Shown one piece after another: positions 54,505 through 62,363 of a stretch of DNA of 64,000 nt. The stretch spans positions 2,142,907-2,206,906 of the forward strand of contig NZ_KB913029.1 in the NCBI RefSeq assembly GCF_000384115.1, given 5' to 3'. Source of the DNA: Sporichthya polymorpha DSM 43042 (lineage in GTDB: Bacteria > Actinomycetota > Actinomycetes > Sporichthyales > Sporichthyaceae). The number at the start of each line of letters is the position of its first letter. The first letter of the stretch is position 1. A model generated the notes under the pieces. That model was not told where the DNA came from, searched no databases, and was given only the letters and a program-made list of their open reading frames with translations. A program made the position numbers and the translations under genes.

Positions 54505-57222
54505 CTACGCCGCCGGAGTGGCGGACCGCTCCTCGAGGATCGTCACCTGACCGGTGTTCCCGTCGAGCTGGATGGTGGCGCCGTCGGGGATGCGCTGCAT
54601 CGCGGACTCCAACTGGATCGCGGGGAAGCCGTACTCCCGCGCGAGGCAGGAGGCGTGGGCCAGCATGCCGCCGGTCTCGATGACCGCGCCGGCGATGACC
54701 AGGAACACCGGTGTCCAGCCGGGGTCGGTCGCGTGGCAGACCAGGATGTCGCCCTGGCTGAGCTTGCCGATCTCCTTGAGGCTCTTCACGACACGCGCGG
54801 TGCCGATGACCGTGCCCGGACTGGTCCCGTAGCCGTGCAGCACACCGGTGGAGTCGTCGCGGCTCTCCTGAGCGAACGTCAGTTCGCGGTTCTGCTGCAG
54901 GAAGGCCGGCCGCACCACGTCCTGGCTGTCGATGGCGTCGAAGTCCGCCTTGCGCGTCGCGATCTTCGCCTGCGTCAGCGCCAGGTTCACCCGGCCCTCC
55001 AGGAGGTCGTACACCTCGTCGAAGCCGAGGAACCAGATCTGGTCGACGCTGTTCAACAGACCACGCTGGACGAGCCGGTCCGCGAGTTCCAGGATTCCCC
55101 GCCGTAGCGAGTAGGTGGACCGGTCGATGTAGTACCGCATGTGGTCGCGGTAGACGTAGACGCGCATGATCTCCGCGTGGACGCCCTTGAAGGCCTCGGC
55201 CTTCACCGCCCCGAGGAAGTTCCCACGCAGCTTGCTGAGGACCTGGGCGTACGCGGCCTCACGGCGCCGGGTGTTCTCCTGCTCGGTCGACTCCGGGTCG
55301 TGGGTGTCGTCGGCCGTGAGGAAGGCCTTGAGCGAGTTGTAGTCGATGCTCGGGTCCTCGCAGCGACGCGGCAGGCAGATGTCCCGGTCGGCGTGCCCGC
55401 GGTGGTGGTGCACCGCCGCGAACTCGCGGTACTCCGCCAGCCAGGTCGCCCCGGTCGGGTGCGTCTGCGCCGCAGCGAAGAAGGCGCCGTCGGGGTTGTC
55501 GGCGAACAGCGCACGGAGTTCCGGATCTGCGTGCAGCTTGCGCGCCAACCGCCACAGCCAGAGGTTCTCGTCCGAGGTGGCGCTGCGCTCCGGGTTGCCG
55601 GTGACGAGCGCTCCGAAGGTCTCCGGGCCCATCCCGGCCCACTTCTCCACCATGTGGGCGAGGGAGTTCATCAGGTAGGGCGCGATCCACATCATGGAGA
55701 CGTTCTGGAGGCAGAACTCGATCTCGAAATCGACGAGGTCATCGCAGTAGCGCCGTAGCGCCCGATCGGAGAGCGCACTCAGCTGATCTGCCGTCAGGCC
55801 GTCGACGCGGCTCGTGTCGCCGCTGATCTTCTCCATCATCACGTTGACGTACTGGATCGGGTTCATCGTGGGGTCGAGCAGGCTGCGGGCGTGCCACTTG
55901 AGGAAGCCGCGCACGTTCATCGGCTCCGTGGCCGCGCGCTCCTTCTCCGGCGGCGTTGCGGTCTCCAACAGGCCGTTGCGCAGGGCCCGGGGGAAGGTGC
56001 GCGCGATGATCGGTTCGGCGGCCGCGTTGTAGTAGGCCTCGCCCTTGTAGTACTTCATCCACGGGATCTTGACGAGCTCGGTCACGCCGTAGGTCTTCAT
56101 CGCGAAGCTGTACATCTCGTTGAAGCACTTCGCCCGGTAGGAGTACATCATCGGCGTGATGGCCCCGGTCCAGAAGGCGTCGGACCAGGCGCGCGACCAC
56201 ACCGCGTCGGGGTCGGAGTACTTCTGCCAGGGCTCGAGGTCCTCGGGCCAGGCGAACGGCACCCCGGTGATGGGCCGGGACTGGAGCAGGAACAACCGCC
56301 CGTCGACCAGCGCCCACTCGATGTCCTGCGGGATCCGGTCGTAGTACTCCGTGACCCGTCGTCCCAGCTGGGCGAGCCGCGCGACCTCGGCGTCGGTGAG
56401 GCAGAACCGCGACCGGTCGACGCCGGGAACGTCGGCTTCGACCGTGCCGACCCCGGCGGCCGGGTCGCGCACCACCATGACGGCCTTCTCGCCGAGGCGC
56501 TTGGTGAGGATCTGCAGGGTGTCCGCCGCCACGACGAACTCGTCCGGCTGGGTGATCCCCGAGACGACGCCCTCGCCGAGACCCCAGGAGGCGTTGATGA
56601 CCATCTCGTCCGTGGCCGCCGTCATCGGGTTCCCGGTGAACAGCACGCCCGCGACCTGGGACGGGACCATCGTCTGGACGACGATCGCGATGGCCACACC
56701 GCCGTGGTCGATCCCGTTCCTGGCCCGGTAGGCGGTGGCGCGGGCGGTCCACAGCGAGGCCCAGCACCGCTTCACCGCACTGATGACGGCATCCTCGCCG
56801 CTGATGTCCAGGTAGGTGTCGTGCTGCCCGGCGAAGGAGGCCTCGGCCAGGTCCTCCGCCGTGCCCGAGGACCGGACGGCCACGAAGGCATCCACGCCGA
56901 GACCGCCGTAGGCGGCCGCGATGGCGCCGGCGATCTCGGGCGGCACGCTCGCCGAGGTCAGCTCACTGCGCAGCTTGGTGGTCAGGTCGTCGAGACCGGA
57001 CGGGTCGTCGTAGTCGAACTCCTGGCAGTACTGCTCGACGACCGCATCGAGTCCCGTCAGCCGGAGGAAGTCCCGGTACGCCGTCGTCGACACCGTGAAC
57101 CCCGGCGGGACCTCGAACCCTGCCGAGGTGAGCCGTCCGAGGTTGGCACCCTTCCCGCCGACCAGGTCCTGTTCCGCGGACTCGATCGCCCGAAAATCGA
57201 TGGTGTAGTTGGGCTGCGACAT
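54505..57222 (-). CDS. PEP-synthase-like dikinase, rifampin-phosphotransferase layout
   Basis: The 905-residue protein has an N-terminal ATP-grasp (pyruvate phosphate dikinase) domain (about 1-320, LVGGKGANLGRLTSAGFEVP, FVAVRSSGTAEDLAEASFAG, FLLQSRPITG), a middle domain without a PEP/pyruvate barrel (about 330-780), and a C-terminal phosphohistidine domain with GGMLAHASCLAREYGFPAI (His about 856). Order and size match rifampin phosphotransferase and phenylphosphate-synthase-type enzymes, which phosphorylate a small molecule using ATP. It converges with LAL regulator 2. ATG 57222 has GGAGGT upstream. Confidence 0.85.
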   Translation of the reverse strand: MSQPNYTIDFRAIESAEQDLVGGKGANLGRLTSAGFEVPPGFTVSTTAYRDFLRLTGLDAVVEQYCQEFDYDDPSGLDDLTTKLRSELTSASVPPEIAGAIAAAYGGLGVDAFVAVRSSGTAEDLAEASFAGQHDTYLDISGEDAVISAVKRCWASLWTARATAYRARNGIDHGGVAIAIVVQTMVPSQVAGVLFTGNPMTAATDEMVINASWGLGEGVVSGITQPDEFVVAADTLQILTKRLGEKAVMVVRDPAAGVGTVEADVPGVDRSRFCLTDAEVARLAQLGRRVTEYYDRIPQDIEWALVDGRLFLLQSRPITGVPFAWPEDLEPWQKYSDPDAVWSRAWSDAFWTGAITPMMYSYRAKCFNEMYSFAMKTYGVTELVKIPWMKYYKGEAYYNAAAEPIIARTFPRALRNGLLETATPPEKERAATEPMNVRGFLKWHARSLLDPTMNPIQYVNVMMEKISGDTSRVDGLTADQLSALSDRALRRYCDDLVDFEIEFCLQNVSMMWIAPYLMNSLAHMVEKWAGMGPETFGALVTGNPERSATSDENLWLWRLARKLHADPELRALFADNPDGAFFAAAQTHPTGATWLAEYREFAAVHHHRGHADRDICLPRRCEDPSIDYNSLKAFLTADDTHDPESTEQENTRRREAAYAQVLSKLRGNFLGAVKAEAFKGVHAEIMRVYVYRDHMRYYIDRSTYSLRRGILELADRLVQRGLLNSVDQIWFLGFDEVYDLLEGRVNLALTQAKIATRKADFDAIDSQDVVRPAFLQQNRELTFAQESRDDSTGVLHGYGTSPGTVIGTARVVKSLKEIGKLSQGDILVCHATDPGWTPVFLVIAGAVIETGGMLAHASCLAREYGFPAIQLESAMQRIPDGATIQLDGNTGQVTILEERSATPAA

Positions 57223-57286
57223 CGTGACCTCCACGCGAGGTGAGCTGTTCAGTTCAGCCTCACGCGGTGCGATACGACTCACAGCA

Positions 57287-57297
57287 GTAACCGCTAC
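57287..57297 (-). promoter_or_regulatory. GTAGNNNYTAC operator, dikinase promoter
   Basis: Reverse strand GTAGCGGTTAC. GAGGCT follows after 25 bases (57256-57261) and would start transcription near 57249, 27 bases before the dikinase ATG. Confidence 0.65.
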
Positions 57298-57300
57298 GGC

Positions 57301-58251
57301 CTAGGGGTGTTCGGCCATTCGATCCACGTAGCCCTCGACGAGCGCAAGGGAGCGCCGGACCGGCCCGGCCCCCATCCGCTGGAGCGTTCCGCGCCGCATC
57401 CGGTGGTCCGGCGCGTAGTGGCTCATCACGGGCCAGCGTCCCGCGTCCGGCGCTCGCCAGTCGAAGCTCTGGCCGGCGCCGCTCACGGTGACGCGCCGCG
57501 GGAATCCCGGCTCGGTGGCCTCGACGTCGTAGGCGGCCGAATCGAGTCGGCCTGTCGCGGCGAGGGGCTGTCCGTCGTGCTGGACGCAGAGTGCGCTGTA
57601 GCCGTCCCGGCCCGCCAGCAGGAGCCCGGATTCCCAGCTGCCGTCGACGAACTCGTTGGCGAAGCTGCACCAGGCCACCTGGAGCGACTCCACGTAGGGG
57701 CTGGGGAACAGCGATCGGCCCGGCAGGGTGTGGATGGCGTCGACGAACAGCACGCCGTCGACGGCGCAGTCGCGGATCCGTCCGCGGACCCGGAAGGCTC
57801 GCGAGGTGTACACGAGCGGATGGTCGCGGTGGTCGACCGAGAGGCGGCAGGCGGGACCGACCGCGTCGCCGCCGATGGCCAGGAACCCGCCCTCGGTCAG
57901 TTCGACGTCAGATCCGTTCAGGGTCAGCAGAGAGGTTCCGTCCGGTTGCCGGAAGCCCCACGAGGCGTCGCGCCGACCCGATTCCACCGGTCCGCTGTAA
58001 CAGTCGGCCGCCTCGGGAGCGAGCGTGTAGTCGCCGCCCGGCGGAGCCACCATCGGGCGCGCGCTCCGGGTGACGTCGGTGAAGAACCCGCGGACCGGGA
58101 ACCAACTGCTCCCGTCTTCCGCGTCCAGGATCCCGATCGTGTAGACCATCGACAGGGGGAGGTCGTTGATCGGGGCGAACAACTGCTCCGGCCTCGCGTC
58201 GATCGCCGGTGTCGCGTCGACCCGGCACTGCGCTGACTGTGGCTGTCTCAC
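57301..58251 (-). CDS. Unknown protein, possibly AttH/lipocalin-like
   Basis: The 316-residue protein is beta-rich with many short strands (LTLNGSDVELTEGGFLAIGG, RGRIRDCAVDGVLFVDAIHT, WCSFANEFVDGSWESGLLLA). The strand pattern and central WxSF-N-DGS segment recall AttH/CrtC-type double lipocalins, but I do not recognise a firm family. GTG 58251 is preferred over GTG 58260: it sits at +2 of the operator-linked promoter, 44 bases from the site centre. No signal peptide or membrane segment. Confidence 0.6.
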   Translation of the reverse strand: MRQPQSAQCRVDATPAIDARPEQLFAPINDLPLSMVYTIGILDAEDGSSWFPVRGFFTDVTRSARPMVAPPGGDYTLAPEAADCYSGPVESGRRDASWGFRQPDGTSLLTLNGSDVELTEGGFLAIGGDAVGPACRLSVDHRDHPLVYTSRAFRVRGRIRDCAVDGVLFVDAIHTLPGRSLFPSPYVESLQVAWCSFANEFVDGSWESGLLLAGRDGYSALCVQHDGQPLAATGRLDSAAYDVEATEPGFPRRVTVSGAGQSFDWRAPDAGRWPVMSHYAPDHRMRRGTLQRMGAGPVRRSLALVEGYVDRMAEHP

Positions 58252-58289
58252 GGGGATCACTGAACCCGGGTGGGTGCCGGCGATCGACC

Positions 58290-58300
58290 GTAGTGACTAC
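58290..58300. promoter_or_regulatory. GTAGNNNYTAC operator between unknown gene and ABM gene
   Basis: GTAGTGACTAC. Leftward TTCAGT lies after 25 bases and the GTG 58251 start at 44 bases. Rightward no hexamer fits at that spacing; the ABM gene starts 77 bases away. Confidence 0.65.
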
Positions 58301-58371
58301 GCGTGCGGCCCGGCCTTCGGCGAGGAGAACCTGGTCTGACCTGCCTGTCGGCAACCGGAGGGACGTTCGTC

Positions 58372-58668
58372 GTGAGTGTCTTCGTCCTCGTGGAGTTCCG
58401 GGCGCGACCCGATCGGGTCGACGACCTGCTTGATCTCCTGCACCAGATCCTGCCTGATACCCGCTCGTTCGACGGGTGCAAGGAAGTCCTCGTCGAGCAG
58501 GACCTCGACGAACCCACCACGGTGTTGCTCTGCGAGCGCTGGATCTCCCGGGCGCACTTCGACGCCTACAAGGCCTGGCGGTCCGAGCGGGGAGATCTCG
58601 CCGGACTGGGTGACATCCTGGCGGGCCGTCCCTCCACCCGCTTCTTCTCGGGCCGGTCGTGCGACTGA
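58372..58668 (+). CDS. Antibiotic-biosynthesis-monooxygenase-fold (ABM) protein
   Basis: The 98-residue dimeric alpha/beta-barrel protein has the ABM pattern: VFVLVEFRARPDRVDDLLDLL, SFDGCKEVLVEQD and LLCERWISRAHFDAYKAWR. Members are small cofactor-free oxygenases or stress proteins. GTG 58372 has GGAGGG eight bases upstream. It overlaps the following SDR by ten bases. Confidence 0.82.
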   Translation: MSVFVLVEFRARPDRVDDLLDLLHQILPDTRSFDGCKEVLVEQDLDEPTTVLLCERWISRAHFDAYKAWRSERGDLAGLGDILAGRPSTRFFSGRSCD

Positions 58669-59405
58669 CCGGGAAGACCGCGGTCATCACCGGTGCGGCC
58701 GGGGACCTGGGGCGGGCATTGGCTCAGCGTTTCGCGGCCGAGGGTGTGGCCGGGCTCGTGCTGAGCGACCGCGACCCGGCGGCGCTGGACGCGGCCGCCG
58801 ACGCCGTGGAGGGGGCGGGTACCAAGGTGTCCACCCTCGTCGCCGACGTCAGTGACCGGGCCGCCGTGGACGCCGTGGTCGACCTCGCGGCGGAGACGCA
58901 CGGGCGGCTGGACGTGATGATCAACAACGCCGGCGTGCTGGGACCGACCGCCCGGATCCACCGGCAAACGGCGACCAACTGGCGACGCGTGCTCGACGTC
59001 AACTTCTTCGGCGCTCTCCACGGCGTGGAGAGCGCGCTGCGGGTCATGCGCCCCCAGCGGGGAGGCGTCATCATCAACACCGCCTCGATCGCCGGGCTGA
59101 CCTCCTGGGCCTTCGCGGCCCCCTACGGGGTGAGCAAGGCGGCGGTCATCCAGCTCACCAAGGTCGCCGCCGTCGAGTACGCCGAGGACAAGGTCCGCGT
59201 GAACTGCGTGTGCCCCGGGGTGTTCCCCTCCGCCATCCACGCCGAGAACGGTGCCGAGGCGATGGCCTTGATGGCGCAGCGCCATCCTCTCGGTCTGGGG
59301 AACGCCCTGGACGTCACCGGGGCGTTCGTGTACCTGGCCGCGGACGAGAGCCGATGGACCACCGGCGCCGTTCTGACGGTCGACGGCGGCTGCACCGCTC
59401 TCTGA
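58659..59405 (+). CDS. SDR-family oxidoreductase
   Basis: The 248-residue dehydrogenase has VITGAAGDLGRALAQRF (about 9-25), DVMINNAGVLG, the catalytic Ser in NTASIAGLTSW and YGVSKAAV with Tyr and Lys. It is likely to oxidise an alcohol or hydroxyacyl intermediate to a ketone, which the Baeyer-Villiger enzyme could use. GTG 58659 overlaps the ABM gene. Confidence 0.88.
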   Translation: MRLTGKTAVITGAAGDLGRALAQRFAAEGVAGLVLSDRDPAALDAAADAVEGAGTKVSTLVADVSDRAAVDAVVDLAAETHGRLDVMINNAGVLGPTARIHRQTATNWRRVLDVNFFGALHGVESALRVMRPQRGGVIINTASIAGLTSWAFAAPYGVSKAAVIQLTKVAAVEYAEDKVRVNCVCPGVFPSAIHAENGAEAMALMAQRHPLGLGNALDVTGAFVYLAADESRWTTGAVLTVDGGCTAL

Positions 59406-59417
59406 TCCACGCCGGCT

Positions 59418-60140
59418 CTAGAGCAGGGTCGCCCCGCCATCGGCCAACAACATCTGGCCGGTGATGTACGACGCGAGCGGCGAGACGAGGAACGCCGCGG
59501 CGTCGCCCATCTCCTCGGTCGTTCCCCACCGGCCCAGCGGGATCCGCTCCAGTGAGGCCGCGTAGGCCGCCGGATTGTCGCGGCTCGCGGAGGTCAACTT
59601 CGTTTCGACGAGACCGGGAGCCAGGCCGTTGACGCGGATGCCGTCGCGGGCCCAGGCCTTGGCGAGTGACTTCACGAGCGTGACGAGGGCGCCCTTGCTG
59701 GCCCCGTAGGCCGGCTGCCCGGGCGTGGCGATGAAACTCGAGGTCGATCCGATGAGCAGCACAGCGGCCTCGTCCGTAGCGGCCAGCGACCGGTGGAACG
59801 CTGAGCAGCACGACATGGCGCCGACCAGGTTCACCTCGACGACGTTCCGGAAGGTCGCGATGTCGTACTCGGCACGCCGGTACGCGACGATGCCGGCGCT
59901 GTAGACGAGGACGTTCAAGGACTCCAGACGCGACGCGAGATCCGCCACGGCCGCGCCGTCGACCACGTCGAGGCGGTGATAGCTCAGCCCGTCGATGTCG
60001 TCCCCGTAGCGGGCAGCCTCTCGGGTGCCGGTGATGTGCACCGTCACGTCGGCAGCCTGCAGGCGTCGTGCAATGCCCAGCCCGATGCCGCTCGATCCGC
60101 CGACCACCAGCGCAGTTCGGCCGCCCAGTCGGAGCGTCAT
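59418..60140 (-). CDS. SDR-family oxidoreductase
   Basis: The 240-residue dehydrogenase has VVGGSSGIGLGIARRL (about 12-27), NVLVYSAGIVAYR, the Ser in IGSTSSFIATPGQ and YGASKGALV with Tyr and Lys. The C-terminus ends MLLADGGATLL. It overlaps the stop side of the histidine phosphatase gene by four bases and is co-transcribed with it. A short palindrome CTCTAGAG lies between it and the convergent SDR. Confidence 0.88.
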   Translation of the reverse strand: MTLRLGGRTALVVGGSSGIGLGIARRLQAADVTVHITGTREAARYGDDIDGLSYHRLDVVDGAAVADLASRLESLNVLVYSAGIVAYRRAEYDIATFRNVVEVNLVGAMSCCSAFHRSLAATDEAAVLLIGSTSSFIATPGQPAYGASKGALVTLVKSLAKAWARDGIRVNGLAPGLVETKLTSASRDNPAAYAASLERIPLGRWGTTEEMGDAAAFLVSPLASYITGQMLLADGGATLL

Positions 60141-60760
60141 GCGCCCGCCGCCAGCCTCGGCGTCGCGTGGTCGAGCCCCAGCAGGTGCGGGGTCTCGTTG
60201 AGGGAGACGATCCCGCGGCGTCCGTCGCGCGCCGCCGCGACCCGGCTGAAGCTGCTGTAGGCCGGAGCGAACCAGAGCAGCTTCGCCATGCCGATCACGC
60301 CTCCGGTGTAGGCGTTGATGACGCCGGAGTGGCAGACCACCACTACCCGGCGCCGCCCGGGATTTGCGGCGGCCAGCTCGGCGAACGACTGCTCCACGCG
60401 TGCGCGGAACGCAGGCACGTCGACCTCGCCGTAGGCCTCCCCGCGCACCATCGCGTCCCAGCGTCCGTCGCGGAGCTCGCGCAGTTGCTCCACCGGGACG
60501 TACTCGGCCTGGCCATGGTCGAACTCGGCCAGGCCGGGAACGGTCACCGGGTCGATCCCGAACCGCTCCGCGATCGGCCGCGCGGTCTCGGTCGCCCGTC
60601 GCGACGGGCTCTGGACGATGACGTCCACGGCGTCCAGCGCGGGGCAGTCCGCCAACGCCTGCGCCTGCGCTCGACCGAGGGACGTCAGGCCGGGGTCGGC
60701 GGCGCCGGACTCCACCCGCATGGCTGACGGTTCGGCGTGCCTGACAATCACGAATTCCAT
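60137..60760 (-). CDS. Histidine phosphatase family protein
   Basis: The 207-residue protein begins EFVIVRHAEP with the phosphohistidine RH motif (His8), then SPSRRATETARPIAERFG and the second His in VVVVCHSGVINAYTGGVIG (about 143). It could remove the phosphate added by the dikinase or the APH-fold kinases; that link is inferred from the neighbourhood. ATG 60760 falls at +1 of the operator-linked promoter. Confidence 0.87.
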   Translation of the reverse strand: MEFVIVRHAEPSAMRVESGAADPGLTSLGRAQAQALADCPALDAVDVIVQSPSRRATETARPIAERFGIDPVTVPGLAEFDHGQAEYVPVEQLRELRDGRWDAMVRGEAYGEVDVPAFRARVEQSFAELAAANPGRRRVVVVCHSGVINAYTGGVIGMAKLLWFAPAYSSFSRVAAARDGRRGIVSLNETPHLLGLDHATPRLAAGA

Positions 60761-60798
60761 GGGCTCATCCCACGCGGGACCGGGGGCGCTGCGCAGCA

Positions 60799-60809
60799 GT
60801 AGGGAGTAC
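60799..60809. promoter_or_regulatory. GTAGNNNYTAC-type operator between phosphatase and phosphotransferase 2
   Basis: GTAGGGAGTAC, one mismatch from consensus. Rightward TGCGAT lies after 25 bases with ATG 60847 at +1; leftward TGGGAT lies after 26 bases with ATG 60760 at +1. The site centre is 43 and 44 bases from the two starts. Confidence 0.68.
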
Positions 60810-60846
60810 GGCTGACCCGGACACGGTCACGCGCTGCGATGGCGAT

Positions 60847-61887
60847 ATGCCCGACGACGACATCCCCGTGCCCCGCCTCGCCGTCTCCGACCTCGGAGCG
60901 AGCACTGCGCTGCTCTCCCGCTGGGCCGCAGCGCACTACGGCTCGGCGGCGAGCGTGGCCCGGGTCGCGCCGATGCCCGGGCACGCCGGCATCAGCTTCG
61001 GCTTCGACGTCTGTTCGGGCGGAACGGTGGAGCGCCTCGTCGTCCGCGTCGCTCCGCCGGGCCTCCGTCGCGTAGGCCCGGCTGATGTCCTGCGCCAGGT
61101 TCCTGTGCTGCAGGCCGCGAAGGAAGCCGGCGTGCCGGTCCCGGCGGTGCGGTGGTGGGGCGATGACGAGACCTGGTTCGGCTCGCCCTATTTCGTGGTG
61201 GAGCGACTGCCCGGAGCGTCGGTCAGTGCGTGGGAGCCACTGACCGGGAGTGGGGCTGATGCCGGCAAGGTCTTCGAGGAGGCCGTGCGTGCGCTCGCGG
61301 CGATCCACCGGATCGACTGGCGCGAGCGGCTCGTGGGCTGGTCCGCCCCGCGCTCCCTGGAGACGGAGATCCGAGCCTGGGAGCCGATTCTGCGCAAGGG
61401 CCGCAACGACGCCTGGACGGCGGTGGGGCTCGAGCTTGCGCAGACGCTCCTGCGGACCCGTCCGGCTGAGCCGGAGCCGGCGGTTCTCCACGGCGACTTC
61501 TACTCGAACAACTGGGTCAGCGACGGCGCGCGTCTGTTGGGGGTCGTCGACTGGGAGATCGCGTCGATCGGACCGCCGCTGCTGGACGTCGGCTGGCTGA
61601 TGATGATGTACGACCCCTCCTGCTGGGGCCCGACCCGGCGGGCGTGGATGACCTGGGGGCCGTCGCCGGCGGAGATCGCGGACGGCTATCAGGCGGCTGT
61701 GGGCCGGCCGCTCGCAGACCTGGCCTGGTACCAGGCGCTGGCCTGCTGGCGCTTCGCTGCGATCACGGCCCTGAACGTGCACCTGCACCGCAGTGGGAAG
61801 CGGCCCGACGCCACCTGGGACCTGATCGGAGAGGGGTTCGACGCGCTGGTCGAACGCGGGCGGGCGCTCGCCCGGACGGGACCGTAG
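60847..61887 (+). CDS. Aminoglycoside-phosphotransferase-fold protein 2
   Basis: The 346-residue APH-fold kinase has AVLHGDFYSNNWVSDG (about 213-228) as catalytic loop and VVDWEIASIGPPLLDVGWLM (about 234-253). It is only distantly like the kinase at 48792. Both may phosphorylate cluster intermediates. ATG 60847 appears leaderless. Its TAG stop lies inside an operator. Confidence 0.85.
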   Translation: MPDDDIPVPRLAVSDLGASTALLSRWAAAHYGSAASVARVAPMPGHAGISFGFDVCSGGTVERLVVRVAPPGLRRVGPADVLRQVPVLQAAKEAGVPVPAVRWWGDDETWFGSPYFVVERLPGASVSAWEPLTGSGADAGKVFEEAVRALAAIHRIDWRERLVGWSAPRSLETEIRAWEPILRKGRNDAWTAVGLELAQTLLRTRPAEPEPAVLHGDFYSNNWVSDGARLLGVVDWEIASIGPPLLDVGWLMMMYDPSCWGPTRRAWMTWGPSPAEIADGYQAAVGRPLADLAWYQALACWRFAAITALNVHLHRSGKRPDATWDLIGEGFDALVERGRALARTGP

Positions 61888-61894
61888 CGACTAC
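61884..61894 (+). promoter_or_regulatory. GTAGNNNYTAC operator, transporter operon promoter
   Basis: GTAGCGACTAC, overlapping the stop TAG (61885-61887) of phosphotransferase 2. TGCACT follows after 26 bases (61921-61926); predicted TSS 61933, 50 bases before GTG 61983. Confidence 0.65.
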
Positions 61895-61982
61895 CGCTGT
61901 GAACGTCGTCACGCCGGGTGTGCACTGATGGCAACGTCCGCGGCACCTCGCCGTCACCGATTTTCGAGTGCAGGAGTGAGAC

Positions 61983-62363
61983 GTGAGGACTGACATTCTC
62001 GGTTGGCTTCGGCTGCAGTGGGACCGGGCGGGGGCCTGGGGCTGCGTGCTCGCCGGCGCCGTCACCCTGTTCATCGGGTGGCTGGGGGTCAGCGAGACGG
62101 CGTACACGGCCAAGCAGCTGCCGTACATCGCCGGCTGCGGGCTCGGGGGGATGGCGCTGATCGGCGTCGGCGCGATGCTGTGGCTGTCGGCGGACCTCCG
62201 TGACGAGTGGCGCAAGCTGGACCGGATCGAGCAGGCCATCCGGGAGTCCGGCGCCGGCGTCCTGCCCACCGCCGAGAACGGCGCGACCGCGACCGAGCAG
62301 TCCAACGGGCACGCCGGCCACCGCGGCGCAGCGCGACCGACCGTGGCGGTCGGTCGGTCCTGA
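61983..62363 (+). CDS. Small two-helix membrane protein before the ABC permease
   Basis: The 126-residue protein has two membrane helices (about 18-35 and 46-68), a charged helix DLRDEWRKLDRIEQAIRESG and a disordered tail. No family recognised. It overlaps the next gene by one base and shares its helix layout with it, so both may accompany the permease. Confidence 0.65.
   Translation: MRTDILGWLRLQWDRAGAWGCVLAGAVTLFIGWLGVSETAYTAKQLPYIAGCGLGGMALIGVGAMLWLSADLRDEWRKLDRIEQAIRESGAGVLPTAENGATATEQSNGHAGHRGAARPTVAVGRS

Noticed and set aside
54505-57222. Plain phosphoenolpyruvate synthase
   Set aside because: The C-terminal PEP/pyruvate barrel is missing and the phosphohistidine domain is at the very end, as in rifampin phosphotransferase.
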